Shown here piece by piece: positions 49,866 through 57,371 of a stretch of DNA of 64,000 nt. The DNA comes from Candidatus Saccharimonadota bacterium (lineage in GTDB: Bacteria > Patescibacteriota > Saccharimonadia > Saccharimonadales > Saccharimonadaceae). The DNA is taken from contig JAFRCN010000006.1 of assembly GCA_017404335.1 (NCBI GenBank), forward strand, positions 62,001-126,000, written 5' to 3'. A model generated the notes under the pieces. The model had not been told where the DNA came from. It was given only the letters and a program-made list of their open reading frames with translations, and did no database searches. The stretch's first letter is position 1. Each line of letters begins with the position of its first letter. Both the position numbers and the translations under genes were made by a program.

Positions 49866-50858
49866 ATGGAAGAGGAAAAGAGGATTGAGATTTACCAGGG
49901 GGCAGAAGGGGAGGTAATTTTCGATGTCGATACGGAGGGGGAGACGATTTGGGCGACACAGGAGCAAATAGCGCAGTTATTCGGAGTTAATAGAACTGTT
50001 ATTGGGCGGCATATTCGTAACATTATCAAAGAGGGCGAACTAGAGGAGAAGAGCATATGTGCAAAAAATGCACATATGGTCAATAATCGTATTTACGAAG
50101 CTACTGTTTATAACCTTGACGCGATTATTTCGGTCGGGTATCGGGTGAATTCGAAAAAGGCGACGAATTTTCGGATTTGGGCGACGTCGGTACTGAGGCG
50201 GTTTGTGACGGACGGGGTAGCGGTAAACGAGCGGAGGCTCCTGACATTACGCGAGAGGAAAGATTTAAAGAAATTACGGGACGTCGAAGAGGTGATGGGA
50301 CTGGTACGGAGACTGACGGAGCGGAGCTTACTCGACGCGGGGGAGGCGAACGGGATTATTGAGGTGATTTCGAAATACGCGGGGAGTTTTAAGACTTTGG
50401 AGGAATACGACGAGGGACATATCGACCTTTCGTTTATGAATGCGAAGAAGCGAGGGAGGGAACTCACGATAGAGACGTGCCAGAAGGCGGTCTCGCAACT
50501 TCGTGAGAACGTCAAGGGGTCGGAATTTTTTGGGAAGGAGAGAAACGGGAGTTTCGCAGGGAGTTTATCGGCAATATTTCAGAGTTTTAATGGGAAGGAG
50601 CTGTACCCGAGCGTTGCAGAGAAGGCGGCGAATCTTTTGTATTTTATTATAAAGGGCCACCCATTTTACGACGGAAATAAGCGGATTGGGGCGCTTTTAT
50701 TTGTCTTATTTTTAACTTTGAACGATTATCATCTGACCGATAAGGGAGAAACAAAGATTTCGGACCGGGCGCTGACGGCGATTGCGCTTCTCATCGCGGA
50801 GAGTGAGCCGAAAGAGAAGGGGCTGATTACTAGTTTAGTTTGCCGACTGCTAGAGTAA
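49866..50858 (+). CDS. RhuM-Fic fusion protein
   Basis: 330 residues. N-terminal RhuM domain (about 8-120): IWATQEQIAQLFGVNRTVIG (HTH-like), YEATVYNLDAIISVGYRVNS, FRIWATSVLRRFV. C-terminal Fic/Doc domain with the active-site HPFYDGNKRIGALLF near residue 265 (HxFx-D-GN-R). Fic domains transfer AMP or phosphate to target proteins, and the Doc-like form is a toxin. No separate antitoxin is adjacent; the RhuM part may be regulatory. GGGAGG before the ATG, TATAAT at 49837-49842. Confidence 0.87.
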   Translation: MEEEKRIEIYQGAEGEVIFDVDTEGETIWATQEQIAQLFGVNRTVIGRHIRNIIKEGELEEKSICAKNAHMVNNRIYEATVYNLDAIISVGYRVNSKKATNFRIWATSVLRRFVTDGVAVNERRLLTLRERKDLKKLRDVEEVMGLVRRLTERSLLDAGEANGIIEVISKYAGSFKTLEEYDEGHIDLSFMNAKKRGRELTIETCQKAVSQLRENVKGSEFFGKERNGSFAGSLSAIFQSFNGKELYPSVAEKAANLLYFIIKGHPFYDGNKRIGALLFVLFLTLNDYHLTDKGETKISDRALTAIALLIAESEPKEKGLITSLVCRLLE

Positions 50859-50879
50859 ATATGATATAATGGAGGTATT

Positions 50880-51629
50880 ATGGCTAAGCGCGAGAAAACT
50901 ACAGAGAAAAATAAAAAAGGTGGATTAAAGATTGGCGCGCAGAAATTGCGGGCGAAGCTTCTAAAATCGTATTACGGAAACCCGATTAAAGACATGAAGC
51001 TGATTGCAATTACAGGGACGACCGGAAAAACAACAGTCGCGCACTATGTTCATGAGATTTTAAAGGTGGCGGGGGAGCAGGTTGCGGTACTGGCGTCGGA
51101 TCAGCCGTTTAAAATCGGGATGCTACATAAGTTTTTGTCGGACGCCTGGAAGGCGGGGGCAAATTATGTCGTCGTAACCGTGCCGGCGGAGGGGCTTCGT
51201 GATAACGTATTTTACGGACTTCCGATTACGGTCGCGGCAATGACAAATTTCGTCGCAACGTCGAGCTTTTCGGATATGACGCCGGAGGAGTTTTTGGAAA
51301 ATGAAAAGACCTTGTTTGACATGAATCCGGAAATTGTAATTTTAAATCATGATGATTTGAATTATTCTACATTTGAGACGTTTAAAGGTAAGAAAAAGAC
51401 GCTGACTTTTGGTCATACGAGTTCGGACGTAAAGATTCTGAATTCGAAACTGTATCCAAAGGGGACGGAGGCGACGCTCTCGATTAATTCGGAAGTGACT
51501 ACGGTCGCGACGTTCGTGCCAGGAGAGACGGCAACCTCGTACATGGCGGCAGCGGCGGCGATTGCGTCTAGTCTCGGAGTTGGCAACGAGAGGATTATCG
51601 AAGGGGTGGCGGAGTATAATCCGGAATAA
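50880..51629 (+). CDS. Truncated Mur-ligase-like protein
   Basis: 249 residues, about half a Mur ligase. P-loop MKLIAITGTTGKTTVAHYVHEIL near residue 42 and the central fold are present (AAMTNFVATSSFSDMTPEEF, PEIVILNHDDLNYSTF). The THEHLDYH-type active-site segment of MurE is replaced by VATSSFSDM, and the C-terminal amino-acid-binding domain is missing. It may bind ATP without ligating. It is upstream of a MurI-like gene and the MurE gene. TATAATGGAGG lies just before the ATG. Confidence 0.78.
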   Translation: MAKREKTTEKNKKGGLKIGAQKLRAKLLKSYYGNPIKDMKLIAITGTTGKTTVAHYVHEILKVAGEQVAVLASDQPFKIGMLHKFLSDAWKAGANYVVVTVPAEGLRDNVFYGLPITVAAMTNFVATSSFSDMTPEEFLENEKTLFDMNPEIVILNHDDLNYSTFETFKGKKKTLTFGHTSSDVKILNSKLYPKGTEATLSINSEVTTVATFVPGETATSYMAAAAAIASSLGVGNERIIEGVAEYNPE

Positions 51630-51757
51630 GTTTTTTCGGGGGATTTTTAAGATTTTTTGGATTTATGCAACTTAAGTTGCATAAAATTTTGGTTCGGGAG
51701 ATTTTTTATGAAATGTTGTGATAAAATTCGAGGAACGGAGGAGAATAGGAGTTTTTG

Positions 51758-52414
51758 ATGCTAAAGGTCGTGGTTTTTGATTCGGGATTCGGAGGGGAAT
51801 TATTTGCGGATTATTTTGAAGAAGAGATGCCAGTCGTAGAGGTAATTCGAGTGATTGACTGGCGGAATGCGAATGGGTATCTAAAAGGATCGCAGACGGC
51901 GCGGAAGTTGGCGCGCGAAGCGATACGACCATATATTGGGAGGGTAGATTTGATAGTCATAGCGAACCAGCTAGTTTCGATTACGAGCTTAAAATATTTT
52001 AGGCGGAAATATAGAGGGCAAAAGTTCATCGGGCTCGGGCTAAAGGAGCCGGAAGGGTTTTTGCCGAGGGAGGTTTTAGTTTTAACGACACGAGCGGTGG
52101 CACAGACGATAAATTATAAGATGTTTCTTTTTCGAATGAAGCGGAAGGTCGGGACGATGACGGTAGACGAATGGCTCGGGAAAATCGATGACGGGGAACT
52201 ATCTACGGGAGAAGTAGAGGACGCGGTGCGACTCGCAACACGGAGTTTTAGGCCGGAGGAGGTCGTACTCGCGGCGTCGCAACTTGTCGACATCAAAAGG
52301 GAATTACAAGAAATTATGGGGCGAAACGTAAAGATTTATGATAGTTTTCGGGATACTCTGAGAAAGGCCTGTAAGGCTCTAGGGATTCGGGGTGGGACAG
52401 GAAAAAAGCGGTAG
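51758..52414 (+). CDS. MurI-like protein lacking both catalytic cysteines
   Basis: 218 residues from the ATG at 51758 (AGGAG six bases upstream). Glutamate racemase fold: LKVVVFDSGFGGELFADYF (family VFDSGVGG), DLIVIANQLVSITSLKYF where racemases have ACNTAS, and EEVVLAASQLVDI where they have LGCTHYP. Both Cys acid/base residues are therefore gone. C-terminus basic (RGGTGKKR). Probably not a racemase; binding or regulatory role possible. Lies between the Mur-like gene and convergent murE. Confidence 0.75.
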   Translation: MLKVVVFDSGFGGELFADYFEEEMPVVEVIRVIDWRNANGYLKGSQTARKLAREAIRPYIGRVDLIVIANQLVSITSLKYFRRKYRGQKFIGLGLKEPEGFLPREVLVLTTRAVAQTINYKMFLFRMKRKVGTMTVDEWLGKIDDGELSTGEVEDAVRLATRSFRPEEVVLAASQLVDIKRELQEIMGRNVKIYDSFRDTLRKACKALGIRGGTGKKR

Positions 52415-52416
52415 GA

Positions 52417-53658
52417 TTAGAGGGATTTGAGAAGCTCGCGGGTGACTTTTAGGTCTTCGAAAGGGTGCGGGCCGTCGGCGCGAAGGATGGATTTTTCGTG
52501 GCCTTTGCCAAGAATTAGAACGACGTCGCCTTTTTTGGCGGTTTTTAGGGCTAGGGCGATGGCTTTTTTACGGTCGAGCTCTTTGAAGAGGTTTTTATTT
52601 AAGACTTTGCCGGCTTTTTCGGCGCCTTTGATGAAAGATTCTGCGATTTTCTCGGGGTCTTCGTCACGAGAGTCATCTTCGGTAATAATTACGATGTCGG
52701 AGTGCTGGCCGAGGATTTCGCCACGAGGAGCGCGAGTAGAAGGGTCGCGACGACCGGCACCGCCGTGGACGGAGATAATCTTGCCGTCGATTTTGGGAAG
52801 GGAAGTGAAGACTTTTTCTAGGGCGTCGGGAGCATGGGCATAGTCGACGATTACGGTAAAAGGCTGACCCTCGTCAACGATATTCATACGGCCTTCGACG
52901 GAGTCGAGAGAAAGGAGGCCTTCGCGGATTTTGCCGGGTTTGACGTTTAATTTCTCGGCAGTAAGGATAGCGGCGAGAGAATTATAGACATTAAACTCGC
53001 CGGGGATTTTTGTCTCGTAGGTTATATCATGGAGTGAATATTTTACGCCGGTTTTGAGGAGTTTTAGGTTTTCTGGGCGATTTTTGCCGGTTTTAATACC
53101 ATAGGATGCATAATTTTTTGATAGTTTTTCGTAGAATTTCGCGTTTTTGTCGTCGGCGTTGATAATGCTAAATTTTGCTTTTTTGAAGAGTTTACCCTTG
53201 GCTTTGCGGTATTTTGCGAAGGTTTTGTGGTAGTCGAGATGTTCGTGGGTAAGGTTGGTAAAAACTGCGATTTCAATCGGAATGCCGAGAGTGCGATACT
53301 CGGCGAGGGCGTGAGAGGTCGTCTCGAGAACGAGATATTTTGCGCCCTCCTTTTTGAGAGCTTTAATACGCTTGTTTAGCGTAAAGGCATCGACGGTAGT
53401 CATATGATTTAGTTCAGGTTTTAGTTTATCGACGCCGTAGGCGACGGTAGTCATGAGTCCGGTCTTTAAACCGGCATGATTAAGGATTTTCCAGAGCATG
53501 AAACAGGTAGTAGTTTTACCGTTCGTGCCGGTGACGGCAATGACGTGGAGATTTTTCGCGGGACGTCGATAAATCAGATTCGCCAAAATAGCTTGTAAAA
53601 AATGATAAGGTAAAACTAAAGTATTATAAAACGGAATTTTTTCTAAAAATTTCTTCAT
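52417..53658 (-). CDS. murE: UDP-MurNAc-tripeptide synthetase-like Mur ligase
   Basis: 413 residues, TATAAT ends 6 nt before the ATG. VIAVTGTNGKTTTCFMLWKIL (P-loop), LVLETTSHALAEYR, TNLTHEHLDYHKTFAKYRKAK, VIVDYAHAPDALEKVF, SVHGGAGRRDP, VLILGKGHEKS. It adds the third peptide residue to UDP-MurNAc-dipeptide. The specificity motif that is DNPR in meso-Dap enzymes reads DDSR (TEDDSRDEDPEKI), so the amino acid added is not predictable. It lacks much of the N-terminal UDP-binding domain of longer MurE proteins. Confidence 0.88.
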   Translation of the reverse strand: MKKFLEKIPFYNTLVLPYHFLQAILANLIYRRPAKNLHVIAVTGTNGKTTTCFMLWKILNHAGLKTGLMTTVAYGVDKLKPELNHMTTVDAFTLNKRIKALKKEGAKYLVLETTSHALAEYRTLGIPIEIAVFTNLTHEHLDYHKTFAKYRKAKGKLFKKAKFSIINADDKNAKFYEKLSKNYASYGIKTGKNRPENLKLLKTGVKYSLHDITYETKIPGEFNVYNSLAAILTAEKLNVKPGKIREGLLSLDSVEGRMNIVDEGQPFTVIVDYAHAPDALEKVFTSLPKIDGKIISVHGGAGRRDPSTRAPRGEILGQHSDIVIITEDDSRDEDPEKIAESFIKGAEKAGKVLNKNLFKELDRKKAIALALKTAKKGDVVLILGKGHEKSILRADGPHPFEDLKVTRELLKSL

Positions 53659-53681
53659 ATAACAATTATACCATCTCTCTT

Positions 53682-53841
53682 GAAACTAGGCTTATATTTT
53701 TCTCAGCGGTAAAATTACGCCAAGATAAAAATTACAACGTTCGTCGGCTTTCGAGCTGGTACTTTCCAGCTCTCAAGCCGGAAAGTTGTAATTTTTATAT
53801 GGGTAATTTTTACATGCTTCGAAAAATAAAAACCTAGTTTC
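53682..53841. repeat. Palindromic element, family D, copy D2
   Basis: Upstream of murE. Outer arms (53682-53702 and 53821-53841, GAAACTAGG...TATTTTTC) match each other at 19 of 21 positions and differ from those of D1. The core matches D1 closely, with the apical stem changed on both sides (GGCTT..GAGCTGG / CCAGCTC..AAGCC). Confidence 0.9.
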
Positions 53842-53889
53842 TATAATTATTTTCTAATAATGTCCCTCGATTGTGCGAATTGCGTAATA

Positions 53890-55122
53890 CTATCTGTAGT
53901 GTTTTAGGGAGTCGATGGGGTTTTTGGAGGCGGCTTTGAGGGCGGGGTAGATGCCGAAGATAAGGCCGACGACGAGGGCGGTGAGGAAAGTGACGGCGAG
54001 GATTTCCCAACTGATGAATGGGTTAAATGGAGTAATCGAAGAGAGGAGAAAGGCGAGGACGTAGCCGAGGATGAGACCGAAAATTCCGCCGAGACAGGAT
54101 AAAATCAGAGCTTCGAGGAGGAACTGGATTAAAATATTCGAGCTTGAGGCGCCTACGGCTTTTCTTACGCCGATTTCATGCGAACGCTCGGCAACGGAAA
54201 CGAGCATAATATTCATCACGCCGATGCCGCCGACGATAAGAGAAATCGCGGCAACGAGAGTTAGCATACCGGAGATAATCGTAAAGAGGCTGGAAGCGGG
54301 ATGGGTGATTTCGTCGCCGTAGAGGACGGAGAAATTCTTGTCACCCTGTTTTGCGGTAGTCAGAGTTTCTTTAATACTGTCTGAGACGGCCGGAAGGGAA
54401 TCGACGTTTTCGGCTTTGACGTTGATTTGCTGAATCTGGACGGAGCCGGTTAGCTTATTTAATAGCTCGATATCCATAATCATCGCATTGTCGAAGTCGA
54501 TACTGTCGAAATTAATCGGTTTCTCGACTTCCTCGAGGACGCCGACAATCATTAGCTTTTCGCCCATGATGGTGATAGTCTTACCGATAGTGCTGTTAAT
54601 TGTGCGGAAAAGGGTTAGGGAGAGAGCCGAGCCGAGGACGACAGAATGGTCTTTATTGTTTTCGTTAATAAAGGCGCCGTATTTAAGAGGGAGGTTCTCG
54701 ATCGCGGGGAAATCAAGGGAAGTGCCGAGGATGGGAACTGAGTCGATAGTGTCTTTCTCGCCGGAGACGGTGTTATTCGCGACGGCGATAGGGGCGACGG
54801 CGGAAATATGCTCGAGTTTTTTAATTTCGGTTGCGTCGGAGATGGTTAGGTTGGACTTCTGGAAGGCGTTGGCTGAAGTTAACTCTTCGACGATGTTTGA
54901 AATAGTATCCTTCGTGGTGTTCGGGCGAACGACGAGGAGGTCGGCGCCGATTTCGTTGACTTGGGTTTTAACGAGATTTGATACACTACCCATAAGGGAA
55001 AGAATGAGGATAATACTTGCGACACCGATAGCAATGCCGAGACAGGTCAGGAAAGACCGGGTGCGGTTCTCGCGAATACTGATACGAGCGAGATGGAGAT
55101 GGGTTTTAAAAAGCATGCTCAT
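53890..55122 (-). CDS. MacB/FtsX-type ABC transporter permease
   Basis: 410 residues. One N-terminal helix (FLTCLGIAIGVASIILILSLMG), a MacB periplasmic-core-type extracellular domain (about 45-275) and three C-terminal helices with GIMNIMLVSVAERSHEIGVRKAVGA-type signature (here GVMNIMLVSVAERSHEIG). Exports peptides or lipoproteins or acts as a mechanotransmitter. Overlaps its ATPase by 4 bp. Confidence 0.9.
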   Translation of the reverse strand: MSMLFKTHLHLARISIRENRTRSFLTCLGIAIGVASIILILSLMGSVSNLVKTQVNEIGADLLVVRPNTTKDTISNIVEELTSANAFQKSNLTISDATEIKKLEHISAVAPIAVANNTVSGEKDTIDSVPILGTSLDFPAIENLPLKYGAFINENNKDHSVVLGSALSLTLFRTINSTIGKTITIMGEKLMIVGVLEEVEKPINFDSIDFDNAMIMDIELLNKLTGSVQIQQINVKAENVDSLPAVSDSIKETLTTAKQGDKNFSVLYGDEITHPASSLFTIISGMLTLVAAISLIVGGIGVMNIMLVSVAERSHEIGVRKAVGASSSNILIQFLLEALILSCLGGIFGLILGYVLAFLLSSITPFNPFISWEILAVTFLTALVVGLIFGIYPALKAASKNPIDSLKHYR

Positions 55123-55952
55123 TTGCGCCTCCTTTTAGATTTTTTGCGCTTTTTCTTGGAAGGTTTTGCGAAGGAGATAAAGACTTCTTCTTTTTCTTTT
55201 TTTTCGGATTTTTTCTTTTTGATTTTTACGTCGATGGGTTGGGGGAGATTTTGGTCGGCGACGGTCTTGATATCGGTATCAATGGCGCCGTCGAGCATGT
55301 TAATCACGCGGGTCGCATAGACGGTAAGAGAAGGGTTATGAGTCACCATAATAATAGTGTTGCCTTCGCTATGGATGGCTTTTAGCTCGTCCATCACTAG
55401 CTTGGAGGAGCGGGAGTCGAGATTACCAGTCGGCTCGTCGGCGAGAATAATCTCGGGTTTACCGACAATCGCGCGAGCGATAGCGGCGCGCTGTTGTTGG
55501 CCGCCGGAGAGCTGACTCGGGAGATAATATTCCTTTTCTTGGAGGCGGAAGCGAGAGAGGGCGTTAGAGGCGTCTTTTAGTCGAGCGGTTTTCGGCATAC
55601 CCGTATAGACAAGAGGGAGGGCGACGTTCTCAAGAATTGGGAGGTCTTCAATTAGATTAAAGTTTTGGAAAACGAAACCGATTTTTTTCGCGCGGAGTTT
55701 CGCGGAGCGGCGAGCAGAAATACCAGCGACATCTTCGCCATTTAGGTAGTATTCGCCTTCGGTTGCGCGGTCGAGGAGGCCGATGATGTTGAGTAGGGTT
55801 GTCTTACCGCAACCGGAAGGGCCCATGATCATGATAAATTCGCCACGTTTAATCGTGAGGTCGAAATCTTTCAGCGCAAAGGACTCGGTATCGCCGTAGC
55901 CGTACCGCTTCGTTAGACCTTTGAGCTCAATTACGATATTTTTTTCTTCCAT
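55119..55952 (-). CDS. ABC transporter ATP-binding protein (MacB/LolD type)
   Basis: 277 residues. Walker [14 protein letters not shown] near residue 42, Q-loop [13 protein letters not shown], signature [16 protein letters not shown], Walker [16 protein letters not shown], His switch VTHNP. A Lys/Glu-rich tail of about 45 residues ([27 protein letters not shown]) is added after the usual end. The ATG lies only 10 nt after the CCA of tRNA-Ser(GGA), with no promoter between, so the two are probably co-transcribed. Confidence 0.92.
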   Translation of the reverse strand: MEEKNIVIELKGLTKRYGYGDTESFALKDFDLTIKRGEFIMIMGPSGCGKTTLLNIIGLLDRATEGEYYLNGEDVAGISARRSAKLRAKKIGFVFQNFNLIEDLPILENVALPLVYTGMPKTARLKDASNALSRFRLQEKEYYLPSQLSGGQQQRAAIARAIVGKPEIILADEPTGNLDSRSSKLVMDELKAIHSEGNTIIMVTHNPSLTVYATRVINMLDGAIDTDIKTVADQNLPQPIDVKIKKKKSEKKEKEEVFISFAKPSKKKRKKSKRRRK

Positions 55953-55962
55953 AATCTTCTCG

Positions 55963-56052
55963 TGGCGGAAAGGACAGGATTCGAACCTGCGAAAGAGTTG
56001 CCCCTTTACACGCTTTCCAAGCGTGCGCCTTAAACCGCTCGGCCACCTTTCC
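55963..56052 (-). tRNA. tRNA-Ser(GGA)
   Basis: 90 nt, class II with long variable arm. Acceptor GGAAAGG/CCTTTCC, anticodon stem CACGC/GCGTG around TTGGAAA (anticodon GGA), T-arm GCAGG-TTCGAAT-CCTGT, discriminator G, encoded CCA. Confidence 0.95.
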
Positions 56053-56092
56053 GTTCCTTTTATCGTAACACGTTTTTATCTTAAAATAAAGA

Positions 56093-57325
56093 CTATTTTT
56101 CTGCTAAGATGACGAGATTTTCGATATGAGGAGTGCGAGGGAAGAAGTTGAAGGTTTTTACTGTTTTGATTTGATAATTTTTGAGTAAAAGTTTTACGTC
56201 GCGAGCTTGGGTGGAAGTGTTGCAGGATAAATAGATGATTTTTGCGGGTTTTACTTCATTTAGCTTATCAATTAACTTTCGATCGCAACCGGCGCGAGGA
56301 GGATCTAATATGACTGTTTGGTTGGGCTCGAGATAATTCGTCACGTTTTCGGATTTATCTAATAATGCAAGAATATTTCCATTTCGGACACGCTCGCGCC
56401 CGCCCGTCGTTACGGGGGGCGCTTCGCTTCGTCCGCTCCTCGTTAGTCGCGGAGATTCCTCAATGAAAATATTCTTGCTTAGTTCCATAAAAGCAAATTT
56501 ATCAATCTCAACCAAGGTGAGTTGTCGGTTGGGGGCGACGGAGAGGCCGATGGTGCCGACGCCGGAGTAGAGGTCGAGAACCTTGTCGGTGGTGACGTGT
56601 TTCTCAATCTCTTTGAGGGCGAGTTCGTAGACGGGGAGGTTGATTTGGAAAAAGCCGTTCGGGGAATAGGAATATTCTTGGCCGAGGATTTTATCGGTGA
56701 GGTTGTTGAAAGTCGGGTGGGGCTGGTTGTTTTCGTAGAGACCGCCTTCGACTTTACCGTCTTGGTTACACCTTAGAAGAAGAGATTGGTATTTGCGGGC
56801 TTCTTCGCCTCTTTTGTTTAATTCATTTACAATTTCGGTGGCGCGGGCGAAGATTTCGGGGCGTTCGATAGAGGAGCTTTTAATCGGGAGCTTTCGATGG
56901 GAACCGCGGGCGCGGAAGGCGAGGTCGATTCTATTGGTTTCATTATCATAATAGAGGGAATATTCCATCTTATTGCGGTAGAAATATTCTTTGCCGTCGG
57001 TAATAACTTCGGGAGGTTCTATTTCGATTTTTTCTTCGCGGAAGGATTCGACGACGAGGTCGGACTTTACTTTGTTTTCGGTCGCAAAATTGAGGATTTG
57101 CCAAGGAGAAGTAGAGAGAAAACAATCGTCTCTTGGATTGACGCGGTCTTTCGAAGGGTTGGTAATCTTCGTAGCGATGGCTTCGGAATATTTCGACTTG
57201 TTCTTCGTAATTTTATACTCTTCGACAATTTCGCCAGGAAGGGCGTTCCAGAAAAAGATTTTCTTGCCAGAGTCGTCGGTCGCGAGGGTCATGCCACCAG
57301 GGATAAATTTCTCGATTTTTAGCAT
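56093..57325 (-). CDS. RNA m5U methyltransferase (RlmCD/TrmA family), with an in-frame element insertion
   Basis: 410 residues, TATAAT ends 6 nt before the ATG. TRAM-like N-terminus, then the methyltransferase: FFQINLPVYELAL, VLDLYSGVGTIGLSVAP (SAM), VILDPPRAGCDRKL, and catalytic Cys in IIYLSCNTSTQARD. It methylates C5 of uridine in 23S rRNA or tRNA. The usual iron-sulfur Cys set is not evident. Between ELSKNIFIEESP and NGNILALLDK lies an extra peptide (SEAPPVTTGGRERVR) from palindromic element B5. Confidence 0.88.
   Translation of the reverse strand: MLKIEKFIPGGMTLATDDSGKKIFFWNALPGEIVEEYKITKNKSKYSEAIATKITNPSKDRVNPRDDCFLSTSPWQILNFATENKVKSDLVVESFREEKIEIEPPEVITDGKEYFYRNKMEYSLYYDNETNRIDLAFRARGSHRKLPIKSSSIERPEIFARATEIVNELNKRGEEARKYQSLLLRCNQDGKVEGGLYENNQPHPTFNNLTDKILGQEYSYSPNGFFQINLPVYELALKEIEKHVTTDKVLDLYSGVGTIGLSVAPNRQLTLVEIDKFAFMELSKNIFIEESPRLTRSGRSEAPPVTTGGRERVRNGNILALLDKSENVTNYLEPNQTVILDPPRAGCDRKLIDKLNEVKPAKIIYLSCNTSTQARDVKLLLKNYQIKTVKTFNFFPRTPHIENLVILAEK
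56367..56478. repeat. Palindromic element, family B, copy B5 (inside the m5U methyltransferase)
   Basis: Arms GCAAGAATATTTCCATT (from 56367) and the inverse AATGAAAATATTCTTGC (to 56478), one mismatch over 17. The core has GCGCCCGCCCGT-cgtt-ACGGGGGGCGC. Frame kept. Confidence 0.9.
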
Positions 57326-57371
57326 TTTTATATTATAGCATAAACCTGTAAATTATGTTATAATATATAGT

